Shown piece after piece: positions 12,901 to 23,917 of a stretch of 64,000 bases of DNA. Under the pieces are notes generated by a model. That model was not told the origin of the DNA. It did not search any database and saw only the letters and a program-made list of their open reading frames with translations. How positions within the stretch are numbered: position 1 is the stretch's first letter; each line of letters begins with the position of its first letter. Made by a program: the position numbers and the translations under genes. Origin of the DNA: Tieghemostelium lacteum (taxonomy: Eukaryota; Evosea; Eumycetozoa; Dictyosteliales; Raperosteliaceae); contig LODT01000001.1 of NCBI GenBank assembly GCA_001606155.1, positions 1,337,371-1,401,370 of the forward strand, in the 5' to 3' direction.

Positions 12901-14872
12901 TGAAAGTGAAGAAATTGAAAAATCACCAAAGAACAAATTTGATAAATTAATGAAAAAACCATTGGGTATACTTAGGAATTTACCATCAAATATCAAATTG
13001 AGATCAGTTAGTAGTCCAGTACTCAGACAACAACAACAACAAACTGATAAATCAAAGATTATTGCAAATGAGGCTAGACAAGAAGGTAAAGTCTCTTTGG
13101 CTGTATATTTCAGTTATTTCAAGGCTATTGGACCATATATCAGTACATTTATTATATTCTTCTTTGTTGCCACTCAGGTATTGTCTATTTTGGCAAATTG
13201 GTGGCTTAGTGTATGGTCAGATAATTCATCGACTGATTCTGGTAGTTCAAGTACTCCAATTGGAGAAAACCGTTCTAAATACTATTTGGGTATCTATGTT
13301 GCATTTTCAATGGCTGCCATTGCAAGTACATTCTTTAGATCATTTGGTATGGTTATTGGATCAATTAAAGGGTCACAGTTATTCCATGAAAAGATGTTTG
13401 AGTCTGTTATTAGATCGCCAATGTCATTCTTTGATACCACTCCAATTGGTAGAATTCTAAATCGTTTCTCAAAGGATCAATTGACTATTGATGAATCTAT
13501 TAATAGAACATTAGGTATGTTTTTGAATACTTTCTGTCAGGTATTTGGTAGTATTTTAGTTATTGCTTTGGTATCTCCATTCATTATCATTGCATTGATT
13601 CCTGTTGGTGCATTGTTCTATTTCATTCAGAAATACTATCTTAACAGCAGTAGAGAACTCACTCGTTTGGAAGGTATCAGTCGTTCACCAATCTATGCAC
13701 ATTTCTCTGAGACACTTGCTGGTGTAGCTACTATTCGTGCCTATGGTGAATCCAATAGATTTATTTCAGAAAATGAAAGATTACTAGACGACAATCAAAA
13801 ATGTTATTACATTAATATCAGTGCAAATCGTTGGTTGGCTTTACGTTTGGAATTCCTTGGTGCTTGTATTGTAACCTCTACTGTATTGTATACTGTATTG
13901 AGTGCACATCATATCGCAGCTGGTACTGCTGGTTTAGTTATCACCTATGCTTTGGCTATCACTTCGAATATGAATTGGATGGTTAGAATGTCTTGTGATT
14001 TAGAAAACTCTGTAGTTTCCGTTGAGAGAATTCAAGAGTACTGTCAATTGACTCCTGAAGCCGCTTTGATTGTTCCAAAAGATAAAAAAATTGAAAAATC
14101 TTGGCCTGCTCAAGGTGGTGTACAATTCAAGAATCTATGGCTCAAGTATCGTGAGGGTCTTGATCCAGTTCTAAGAGGTGTTGATTGTAACATTCAACCT
14201 AAACAAAAGGTTGGTATTGTAGGTAGAACTGGTGCTGGTAAGAGTTCACTCACCCAAGCTTTATTCCGTTTAGTTGAACCATCTCAAGGTACTATCGTTA
14301 TCGATGGTCAAGATATCAAAGATCTAGGTTTACATACACTAAGATCAAGATTATCTATCATTCCACAAGATCCAGTACTCTTTGCTGGTACAGTTCGTTC
14401 CAATTTAGATCCATTCAAGAACTACACTGATCTTCAAATTTGGGAGGCTTTAGAGAGAGCACATCTCAAGAAGGCCATTAAGGATTTAGATAGTGGTTTG
14501 GATAGTAATGTAATGGAAAATGGAGAGAATTTCTCTGTTGGTCAAAGACAATTACTTTGTATGTCTAGAGCATTACTAAAGAAAGCTAAAATCATTATTT
14601 TGGATGAAGCAACTTCCTCTATTGATATTGAAAATGATGCTCTCATTCAAAATACCATCAGAACTGAGTTTACAGATTGCACCGTTTTAACTATTGCTCA
14701 TCGTATCAATACTATAGCTACTTCTGATTTAGTTATGGTTATGGATAAAGGTGAATTGGTAGAATTTGATAGTCCAGATAATCTCTATGCTGATCAAGGT
14801 TCCATTTATCATTCTCTAGTTAAACGTTCTGAAGTTTCTGGTGATGATGATGAAGAAAATGAAAAACATTGA
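9999..14872 (+). CDS. ABC transporter, ABCC/MRP subfamily, full-length type with TMD0
   Basis: Two exons, 9999..10466 and 10547..14872, joined in phase 0 by GTATGT...TTTTAG; about 1597 residues. The first exon supplies an MRP1-like TMD0 (FCGENVPFHVWN, then FTMCFEDSVVMTIPAMFLL). Two six-helix membrane domains and two nucleotide-binding domains follow. NBD1: GRVGSGKSS (residue about 626), LSGGQKQRVSLARS, Walker B YLFDDP with Asp instead of Glu, as usual in ABCC NBD1. NBD2: GRTGAGKSS (about 1380), FSVGQRQLLCMSRA, ILDEATSSID. Between the halves, about 12,540-13,070, lies a long acidic Asn/Ser/Glu linker. The family exports glutathione conjugates and other organic anions across plasma or organelle membranes; the substrate here is unknown. 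Start is ATG 9999. Confidence 0.94.
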
Positions 14873-15098
14873 TTTTAAAATAAAACTAGTACAATATATT
14901 TGTATATTTTAAATGTGAAAAAACTCATTCATAAATTGTATCCGAGAGTACAACAGAAACAAGAAATTATTAATTAAACTGGAAAAAAAATGTAAAGAAA
15001 CTAGGGAAAGAACAGAATACCAGAATTGAAAACAAGAGGTAATATGGGTTTATATTATAACTTGGAAATTTAAGTTATTTTTGTTTGTATAGTACAAT

Positions 15099-18000
15099 TT
15101 ATGTTCTAAGTGCTTTTAATTTTTCATTTAATAAGGAATTGGTTTTCTTGATTTTAATTTGTTGTCTAACTAGGAAAACTGCACCACCAACTAAGAGAGC
15201 ACCACCAACTCCACCAAGTACACCACCAATAATAGCACCTTTGTTTGATGATTTTGGAGGGTCAATACATTCAGTGGTTAAATGTTGAGCTTCAGAAGCT
15301 TCAAATACTTGGAAATCATATTGGAAAGATGCAGAGTAAATTAGATAATCAGATGGATAATTTACTAGAATTCTAGAACTATTAGCACTACCAGTTGGAT
15401 CATCATCTGGGTCTATAGGATTCGATTGAATTAATATATATTCATTGTTCAATAGAGATGTTGATGGGAATCTTGTATAGTAGGTTACTTGTTCTTTAGT
15501 CCATGTCATCCAACGTGCGCTAGTGTCAGTTCCAGTTGGATATGCGTATTCGGGATCAGATGGGCAAGGTTCTGGTGAATCAAATGCCATTTTGAATGCT
15601 AAATTTGCAACTGGATTTACAGTTTGATAACTTACTAAATAAGTGTAACTTTGGCTTGGGTAGGTAACCTTACTTCCTGAGAGGTTGTCACTTCCCTGTT
15701 GAGGATTATATCTCATTTGAGCTTTAACAGTCTTTCCTGAGAATGTCCATGTAAAAATCCAAGTGTTATTCGATGGTTCATAAACTGAACTTGACCATGT
15801 ACTTATAATAGTTTCAGCCTCGTTTTCAATTATACTGTATAGATAGGCATTTAGACTAACTTCAGTGTTGATTGTGCTACTTAATTGCAGTACTGGTGAT
15901 GTCAATCCACTTGTTGCTAGTGAACTGATTTGTGATGTTGAACCTTCCGAACATGAAGGTCCGAATGAATTACTGCATACACATGACCCTATACCAACAT
16001 CACATTGACCTGCACCTGAAGAGGCCCCACATGCATTTGGACATACTTGAGTATCAATAAATTGGAATAACTGATTATCTTGTGATTCTCGACCGTTTAC
16101 AGTAACTTTAAGGTTCATAGCAGATTCACTGTAAGGGGTCGAAGGGAATTGACATATAATCATAGAATGATTGACAAATGTCACTGGACATGAAATAGAA
16201 GCACCAATTTGTACAGTTACTTTACTAACCTCTTTCCAAAAGTCCATTCCATAGATGGTGAGATCAGAGCTAGTGTCAGGTGTGAGAGCAGATGCACCAG
16301 TTACCAATGGTGCTTTGTAAAAGAATTTTGGTGATGATGAGGAATTGGATTCTAGACCTTTGACATTAACGACTACTGGAGTGTCACTAGTAATACCTTC
16401 AACAAAAAGACAAGAGAATTTAAGGAATGGATCTATAACTTGAATATTGGTACATGGTATACCGTATATACGTACTGAGCTACCTGTTACAGCTGTATTA
16501 GTACGAAATAGTTCTTCACCTGTGATAGTGACTCTACCTCCCAATGTGGAAATGGAAGATACATGAGTTACAATGGGCTCTTTGTATGTAAATGTAGTTT
16601 GGAAAGTTGGTAGAGATGGTACAAAGAGTTTTAATGTCATTATTCCTGATCCCTGAATAAGTGGATTGATACACTCTATTTGGTCAACAACTGATGTTAG
16701 ACTGCATCCCATTGATGTTTGGTCACCAACTGAATTTCTAAGAATGATTTGAAAGGTATCTCCAAAATCTTTACCTAAAATGGTAAGGGTTTCAGATAGA
16801 GCTCCTATAGGGTTTGGAGATATGGAATTTATCTTTGGTGAACATGAACGAGTTCCATTAGGACCAAAGTAATTTGTAAATGTGTTATTGGAGAACAGGT
16901 AACTTGGTGGCAGTGTATTAGTGTCTTCCAAAGCAGTTTGAGAACAACACATAAAAGCACTTGGTAGAGCACCGTCTAAACTAGTGTTTCTTACATGGAA
17001 AAACTGTAATCCACCATCGAGGATATTAGATGGAACTTGACCATCCAAATTTGTATTTTCAGCAGACAAGGTCTGTAAATGACTATTGGATCCAAAAGTG
17101 GTGGAAAAGCTAAATGTCAAGGCAGTTTTACTGACATTTAGGTATATCAATGATGGCATAATTAGGAATTGTTCGTCCATTGTGCCTGTCAATCCAAGGT
17201 TAAATAATTTTAAATATTCTAAATTTGTCCAAGTTGCTGAACTGTACAGTGGAAATACTGAACTTCCGCTAATAGCTACATTGGAGAGTCCTAGAGTTGT
17301 CAATGAAGCTGGTGCTTGAACAAAGTTACTAAAGGTCACTGAAAATGGTGCTGGCGCATCTAAATAAAAGTATTGAAGTTGAGTTGCATTGGTAAAAGGT
17401 GATGCTAAAAGTGATCCAGTTGGCGCATTAAACACTCTCAAATTGAAGTGTAATAGCTGATTAGTGAACATGTAGTCTAAAGAAGTCCCAATAGTCAATG
17501 TAGTCAAAGGTTTTTGAATAATTGTTACATTTTGCAATAAGGCAGTACTGTTAAATGTTGGTAATACTCCTCTTGCATTTTCTATATAAACCTTTACCAA
17601 TGAGTTCATTGGATAATTCTTTTGTGTTGATCCAAAGTTATATGAGCTAGAATCAGAATCAGACTGCAATATAAGTTCTTGTAGTGAAACTAAACCAGTA
17701 AGAGTTGTCAAAGTACTCAAATCAAAAGCAGCATTTATAATTGTTAACTTTTTCATGTATTTCAGTTCATCAAATTTATTGGTAGGATCACCAAAATTGA
17801 TAGCAACTAAAATTACCTCTATGGCATTATTACCAGATTCATCACAAGTTATCAATGAACCAAGTGCTGTATAACTACCACATTTTGGATTTTGTAAATA
17901 GTCTCTATTAATCCATGTGAATCCTAAATTACTTGCTATATTTCTCAATTGTGCTCCTATCATGTGATATCATATTTTAATATTAATATTCAAAATATGC

Positions 18001-18113
18001 AAAGATATTTATCTATAAAAATTTTTTTTATTTTTACCTTGATTATATGTTAAACCTAAAACTTGATTGAATGACAAAAAAGTAATTATACAATACAATA
18101 GTAGAAATTTCAT
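15099..18113 (-). CDS. LRR-IPT/TIG-EGF type I membrane protein, two exons
   Basis: Exon 1 (18113..18038) encodes a signal peptide (MKFLLLYCIITFLSFNQVLG). A GTAAAA donor and TAG acceptor join it in phase to exon 2 (17956..15099), giving 977 residues. The ectodomain has irregular leucine-rich repeats (residues about 40-360), then at least two IPT/TIG Ig-like domains (INSISPNPIGALSETLTILG; THVSSISTLGGRVTITGEEL). An EGF-like module follows (CPNACGASSGAGQCDVG, then CVCSNSFGPSC), then a beta-rich region. The C-terminus has a glycine-rich membrane helix (GAIIGGVLGGVGGALLVGGA) with a basic tail of about 25 residues. This resembles dictyostelid IPT/EGF adhesion proteins such as the Tgr group, but membership is not shown. 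It is probably a cell-surface receptor or adhesion protein. Convergent with the ABCC gene. Confidence 0.88.
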
Positions 18114-18283
18114 TGTAATTATTGTTATTGTTGTTATTATTTGAAATTGAATAAAATAAAAAAAAAAAAAATTGAGGTCCACCACTGGACCAAATCGTTG
18201 TAAAATATCTTGATTGTTTTTTCCCATTTTCATTTTGATTTTTTTTTTTTTGTGTTTTTTATTTATATACTCTTTTAGACCAG

Positions 18284-18763
18284 TTACTTTACAAGTGTAT
18301 GAGGGTACTTTTTAGGATTATAGGTATCAAAACACCCAATCAATATCTCGGCCATGGAATTTGAATTTTTGTTTTGAAAATTTTGTTTAAGAGTAGAGTT
18401 TTTAGAGAGTGTGCTAGGGAAGTAATCTTTAGACAATGTATAAAATTTAGTTTTTTGATCAACAGGTGTCTCTTCGTCAGGTATCGATTCAAATTCTAGA
18501 GAGCTATTATATTTCTTTGCCAATTTCTTATTTTGAGTATTATTGTATCTTCCCCAAGTACTGGTTTTAGCTCTCTTCAAATGTAACAGTGGAGATGGAG
18601 GTGGTTTACTAATACTATCATCTTTATCATAACTATAAACATTATTACTATTACCACTACTATTTAAATCTTTAGTATTTGTATTAAATGTTACACCATG
18701 ATGTAGGTTTTCACTAGATTTCTTTGATGGAACTATATTTATTGATATATTAAATATTTTCAT
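18284..18763 (-). CDS. Unknown small serine/asparagine-rich protein
   Basis: 159 residues, ATG at 18761-18763, single exon. No family recognised. It is Ser/Asn/Lys-rich and mostly disordered in appearance, without signal peptide or membrane segment. A PPPSP motif and the basic stretch LKRAKTSTWGRY could be a phosphorylation or docking region; this is only a suggestion. The N-terminal MKIFNISINIVPSKK is the only clearly hydrophobic part. It lies 171 bp upstream of the IPT/EGF gene on the same strand. The reading frame has ordinary codon use for the window, so I take it as real. Confidence 0.6.
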   Translation of the reverse strand: MKIFNISINIVPSKKSSENLHHGVTFNTNTKDLNSSGNSNNVYSYDKDDSISKPPPSPLLHLKRAKTSTWGRYNNTQNKKLAKKYNSSLEFESIPDEETPVDQKTKFYTLSKDYFPSTLSKNSTLKQNFQNKNSNSMAEILIGCFDTYNPKKYPHTLVK

Positions 18764-19218
18764 TTTTTTGGTTTATATTAATATCTTTTAGATTATAATA
18801 ATAATGATTTTAAAATAAATAAATAAATAATCGATTTCTAATATCTATAAAATATATATAAAGCTGGTTTGTAAATAGAAACAATTAATTTTAATAAAAT
18901 GCACAATTAAAGAAAAAAACAAATTAAATACATTTAAACACCTAATATCCAACGTTTTTTTTTAAAATATTTATTTAATACTAATTCTAAATACTCTTTA
19001 ACCCCATTTTGGAATCTATCTTTTCTCACAGTGATAAAAAAACTCACATTCTCACTCTCTATCCCCCACAAACAAATCACTAAAAACACACAAAATTATT
19101 CAAAAATACTTATGATTAACACTTTAATGGGGGTTGTTTACTAAATATTAACAAAATGAATATTTTCTGTTGGATATTATAATCCATTATTATAATAACC
19201 AAAATTGTTTTTTTTTGA
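18764..19218. other. Intergenic, 455 bp, no gene seen
   Basis: Very AT-rich, with a C-rich patch (CTCTATCCCCCAC, about 19058-19070) and T runs. It lies upstream of the small unknown gene and downstream of the ankyrin-like gene. Nothing codes here on either strand that I can support. Confidence 0.5.
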
Positions 19219-21738
19219 TTATTTATTTACATTAACACTTGGAAAACATATTGATTTTTGTTGTAAAAATCTATTGTATTTCTCAAGATTTTGAACTGTG
19301 ATTTCATTAGTAGCCAATCTAGAGGTATTGAATATAAACTGTGAGATATTTTCAATGTAGATAAAGGACTCCAGTGTATCAGATTTACAGAGTAGTTCAA
19401 AAACAAATTTATGATTTTGTTTCCAATCGTCAGGGAAATAAGGTAAAAATAATTTCATAGTATCTATATGGTATCTAGAATAGGTGAATATATCTTGAAT
19501 TTCGTGAAATGGTAGTTTAAAGTTACTTGGTTGACTGTTTAGAATGAATTTACAAATACTTAGAAATTTGTAACTTGACAATTTGAGGTGATGTAAAGAA
19601 TCTGGTTTAAATTTATCGTGTATACCGTCATTGGGGTAAGAGAGGAGATGAACATTCATCAGACTAATTGGATCATTTGGAAAAAGTCCTGATGATAGGT
19701 AAGATTCCAGAACGGAGTTTAGATAGTTACCAGGCTTGTTATATACATTTAGTCTGTCAATGATATAGGAAATCAATGGATAATCACAAATCTTAAAGAG
19801 ATAGTCAAGTTTAAGTAAGGTACCTCTATCGAATTCTATTGAACCTTTACTATCGAGGAACTTTAGCATTGGTAATGGGTTATCTTTAATCTTGCATTTC
19901 TGTGCTAGAGTTCGTAGATCCAAAGGATTGTGTGTAAAAACCCACGGTTTATGGTCGTATAAATACTGGTACCATTCAAGAGTACCATTAGAATATATAC
20001 TTGATAGCAGGTGGCTATGAGGTTGATTGGTTTCCAACATGAATTTAAAAATCTCGAATGATGTTATACTGTTAAGTCCATAAGGACAAGCATCCTTTCG
20101 TATATTGTTATATACAAATTGAAAAACATCCCAATTTCCATTGATTGCTGCTAGTGATAGATGATTACCATATTTCTCATTACCATTAGCTATGTAGTCA
20201 TATGTAGGATCATAGAATGATTCTAGAGTGACACCAAGTACCGACATGGTAGTTTCAATGAGTTTGAATTTACCTTTTGCTAACATGAACTTGTAACAAT
20301 ATTCATTGTTTTTAAAGAGTCTGTAGATGAAACCTTCAATATTTGGTAATGTCTCTCGAAATAGTAAAACTACTTCATCTTGAGTTAAAGGATTTCTCTG
20401 AAAGTTGTCCATTAGATAATAAAATGCATCAATGGATTTATAAAAACAAGTTTTTATAAGATCTTTGTTATTGTATTTACTAGGATTGACTTCAACCATT
20501 ATCTTTACTACCTCCCATTTGGTACCATTGTATCCTGTTGTGTTAAAATAATGTAATAGCATTGGTTCTGGTAGTAGTCTTAGAAATTCATAGGCATTTG
20601 AGTTGAGTTCAATCATATTGGAAATGAGTGATTTTTGTTTTTCTTCTGGTGCTTGACAGAGGATTTGCAAGCCATCGTAATTGTGAATAATGTGTCGGAA
20701 TACCGTCAACTTATTCTTTATAACCATAGTCATTAGATGAGGTATTTGTAAATATTTTTTAAGGAATTGGTTGTGTAGTAAACCAAGAGGTTTAACTAAG
20801 ATATCAAGTAGATAATCAAATACCTCTGGTGACTTTGAATAGGATACTATAAATGGTAGATTTATAGTTGCAATGAATTGGTCTTGTAGGTCTATACGTG
20901 ATAGTAGATATTCGATAACTGGCAGTTGGTTCATTAGAACACCAAGTCTCAATAGTTCACTAGGAAATATAACAATATCTCTACAATTTTCATACAAGAA
21001 CTCAGCAACTACCAATGGTATTCTATCAATATATGCATTCTTTAGACACATTGAAAACATGTATTCATCTCTATAGTTTCTCCATAGATATTCTAACATT
21101 TCTACATTAGCATTACTAATCAACAATGGTAATACCTTAGACATTACCGGTGTGTGAAGACTCTTTAATTGTTGAAATTCATTTAAAGGCGTTGATAATA
21201 CATTATTACTATTACTACTACTACTATTGTTACTATTGAAAGGTGGAGGTGGTATTATAGATAAAACATCATCAATTACAGTTTCTGGTATTTCAACATT
21301 ACTTTTATGTAGATATAATATCAACTTTGGTAAATACTGTTTAAATTGATTTAAAATCACTTGGTTACCACTGGATACTATTGTCTTGTAGTAACTTATA
21401 ATCTTTCTAGTATGTTCATTTACATTGAATATATGGTCACTGTACAATAGTGGTTCATGTCTATAAATATAATCAATCAATTCCAAATCTAAACATTCTA
21501 GAAATGAACTATCCTTTACAAAATAGATGGTATTATATAATAGATGTTGTTGTGACAGCTGAAACTTTAATTTTAACAGATTAAAATGTTCATAATGGCA
21601 CATCCATTGTACATCATTAACATCATTAAATTTCCTAGACCTGTTATTTTGATTGCATGATAATATCTTTTTCCACAGATATTTATTTCTAAAGATAGAT
21701 TTATAAAATATGTCATCTCCTATGCAATCATTATTCAT
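19219..21738 (-). CDS. Ankyrin-like dictyostelid family protein
   Basis: 839 residues, single exon, ATG at 21736-21738. The N-terminus FYKSIFRNKYLWKKIL resembles the F-box-like leader seen in expanded dictyostelid ankyrin families. The body is made of repeated helical pairs spaced at roughly 30-35 residues with degenerate ankyrin features (GNHLSLAAINGNWDVFQFVY; SPEVFDYLLDIL; LTVFRHIIHNYDGL). There is no signal peptide or membrane helix. Such families are large and lineage-specific, and individual functions are unknown. A poly-Asn/Ser insertion lies at about residue 165. The family call rests on repeat pattern only and needs a profile search. Confidence 0.75.
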   Translation of the reverse strand: MNNDCIGDDIFYKSIFRNKYLWKKILSCNQNNRSRKFNDVNDVQWMCHYEHFNLLKLKFQLSQQHLLYNTIYFVKDSSFLECLDLELIDYIYRHEPLLYSDHIFNVNEHTRKIISYYKTIVSSGNQVILNQFKQYLPKLILYLHKSNVEIPETVIDDVLSIIPPPPFNSNNSSSSNSNNVLSTPLNEFQQLKSLHTPVMSKVLPLLISNANVEMLEYLWRNYRDEYMFSMCLKNAYIDRIPLVVAEFLYENCRDIVIFPSELLRLGVLMNQLPVIEYLLSRIDLQDQFIATINLPFIVSYSKSPEVFDYLLDILVKPLGLLHNQFLKKYLQIPHLMTMVIKNKLTVFRHIIHNYDGLQILCQAPEEKQKSLISNMIELNSNAYEFLRLLPEPMLLHYFNTTGYNGTKWEVVKIMVEVNPSKYNNKDLIKTCFYKSIDAFYYLMDNFQRNPLTQDEVVLLFRETLPNIEGFIYRLFKNNEYCYKFMLAKGKFKLIETTMSVLGVTLESFYDPTYDYIANGNEKYGNHLSLAAINGNWDVFQFVYNNIRKDACPYGLNSITSFEIFKFMLETNQPHSHLLSSIYSNGTLEWYQYLYDHKPWVFTHNPLDLRTLAQKCKIKDNPLPMLKFLDSKGSIEFDRGTLLKLDYLFKICDYPLISYIIDRLNVYNKPGNYLNSVLESYLSSGLFPNDPISLMNVHLLSYPNDGIHDKFKPDSLHHLKLSSYKFLSICKFILNSQPSNFKLPFHEIQDIFTYSRYHIDTMKLFLPYFPDDWKQNHKFVFELLCKSDTLESFIYIENISQFIFNTSRLATNEITVQNLEKYNRFLQQKSICFPSVNVNK

Positions 21739-22089
21739 TTTGTGCTTTTATAAAAAACTCAAACACCCACATTTTTTTTAAATTTCAATTTTATCGAATG
21801 AAAAGAAATTTTCGGATCTAAATGACATAATTTATATCTATTTATTAATTTTTATTTAATCTAAATATGTTTTAGAATCTTTGTTATTATTACATGCAAA
21901 AGCATATAATTTTCTTTTTTTTTAATACGAAGCAGCTTTTAATTAGACTTTTTAAGAATTTTATAATAAATTAAAATTATTTTTATAATTTTTAATTATG
22001 AGTAAACCTTGTATATATTACATTAAAAACCATTTCCAATTTTTACTCTAGTTCATTATTCATTAATCGAAAAACAATATTTCACAATT
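21739..22089. promoter_or_regulatory. Divergent intergenic region, ankyrin-like / desaturase
   Basis: 351 bp between divergent genes, so it must contain both promoters. It is extremely AT-rich with T and A homopolymers. A CTCTAGTTCATTATTCATT stretch about 40-60 bp before the desaturase ATG may be near its transcription start. No defined operator motif recognised. Confidence 0.5.
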
Positions 22090-23305
22090 ATGGTAGAATT
22101 AAATACCAATATAAATCAAAAAGAAAACGAAGAAAGAAATTTTGAAATTTCAAATTTTACAATTAAAGAAATAAGAGATGCAATTCCAAACCATTGTTTT
22201 GAACGTGATACATTACGTTCCATGTGCTTTGTGGTTCATGATTTTATATTAATTTCAATTTTATTTTATTTGGCAACTTTTATAAATACATTTCAATGGT
22301 TACCAGTAAGAATAGTATTGTGGGTTATTTATTGGATTTTTCAAGGTATTGTTGGTACTGGAGTTTGGGTTCTAGCCCATGAATGTGGTCACGGTGGTTT
22401 CAGTTCTATTAAAGTTTGTATAAATAATATTACTACAAAAATCCATAATTTATATTAATTTTATTAAAATATTAAAAAATTAGATTGTTAATACAATAAT
22501 GGGATTGATTATGCATTCATTTTTGTTGGTACCATACCATTCATGGAGAATTTCACATGCACACCATCATAAAAATTCGGGATCTATGGAGAATGAGGTT
22601 GTTTATATTCCATTGACTAGAAAAGAATATGGATTGCCCTCAAAGAATGAAGACCCCGAAGGTGATGGTCCACATAATATATTTGAAGATTCTCCAATTC
22701 GAACTATGATAGGTATTGTTAAAATGTTGCTTTTAGGATGGCCAGCTTATGTTCTTGTCAATGCAACTGGTAGAAAATATCCAGAGAAGTGGACCAGTCA
22801 TTTTAACCCTTACAGTTTATTACATACTAAAAAACAATTTTGGGATGTTGTCTTATCAGTTGTTGGAATTAGTGTAACCATTTCATTTTTAGTTTATTTT
22901 AGCAATTTATATGGTTCAGCAACTGTAATTAACTTCTATGTAATTCCATATCTATTTGTTAATGCTTGGTTGGTTATGATAACTTATCTCCATCATCACG
23001 ATCCTAAACTCCCACGTTACAGAGAAGGAATATGGAATTTCCAAAGAGGTGCTTTATTGACTATTGACAGATCTTTTGGTATTTTAAATTATTTCCATCA
23101 CAATATTTCAGACACACATGTCGTACATCATTTATTCTCAACAATGCCACATTACCATGCCAAAGAAGCAACTCAACATATTAAAAAACTTCTTGGAAAA
23201 CATTATTTTTCCGATAACACACCAATTGCAAAAGCACTCTGGAGATCAAGGAGAGATTGTAGATTTGTAGAGGATGAAGGTGATATACTATTTTTTAAAA
23301 AATAA
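22090..23305 (+). CDS. FAD2-type (delta-12/omega-6 class) fatty acid desaturase, two exons
   Basis: Exons 22090..22413 and 22484..23305, with a 70-bp intron (GTTTGT...AATTAG) in phase 0, give 381 residues, the normal size for membrane acyl-lipid desaturases. Three histidine boxes bind the di-iron centre: HECGHGG (near 22378), HAHHH (near 22558) and HVVHH (near 23120). The stretch across the splice (GFSSIK, then IVNTIMGLIMHSFLLVPYHS) matches the FAD2 pattern FS...D..G...HS.LLVPY.S, which supports the join. There is no fused cytochrome b5 domain, unlike delta-5 front-end desaturases. The likely site is the ER membrane, inserting a double bond into oleoyl-type chains; regiospecificity cannot be read from sequence. 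Four hydrophobic spans are visible. Confidence 0.92.
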
Positions 23306-23917
23306 AATTTATCTATTCATAATTTATACTATCATTGGTTGCACGGATTAATCATTGTTGTTGAAGGTGTGGTCATAAAAGTTTCTGGACTTATTTGCTC
23401 ATGAAAAGCCGAAGAGTTGCCTGATAATAACCTGACTGTATAAGTAATTAATTTCTTGCTCAGGATGAGTTACAGAGGTGCTAAATTGTTACAGTTGAAT
23501 ATCATATTCTTGCATTATATTATTCAAAAAATATATTTTGTAAATACTATAACGTAATTTAAATTAAAATCTGAGAACTTAATTGATTAGGGCTTTTCAA
23601 TTTTATAATATTTTATGAATTGAAAAAAAAAAAATAAAAAAAAAAAATGATATCAAACAATAAAATTTTATTATTCAATTCAAATTTGAATTTTTTATAT
23701 CTATTCCAAAATTTTCATAGAAACTTGGTATAAATCAATAGAATTCTATGCAATATTATTTTTTTTGTAAATTCTAACTCGAAGATATCTGAAAAGTTGT
23801 GTGTTAAAAAAACTACCAATTTTTTATTTTTTACAAGTTTGAAATTGTTAATATAAAAAGTTTATGCAAATTTATTTGCAATGTAATTAAATAAATTTTT
23901 TTAATAAATTGTTTACA
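23306..23917 (+). other. Intergenic, with a base-composition island that may be a non-coding RNA
   Basis: 612 bp. Most is AT-rich, but about 23335-23520 is clearly less so and contains self-complementary pieces (CTCAGGATGAG; CTGTA with TACAG), an ATAATA that could serve as an H box, and a terminal ACA. No open frame explains it. An H/ACA-like RNA is one possibility, not established. The last 200 bp repeat the upstream flank of the second FG-GAP gene. Strand is unproven. Confidence 0.25.
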
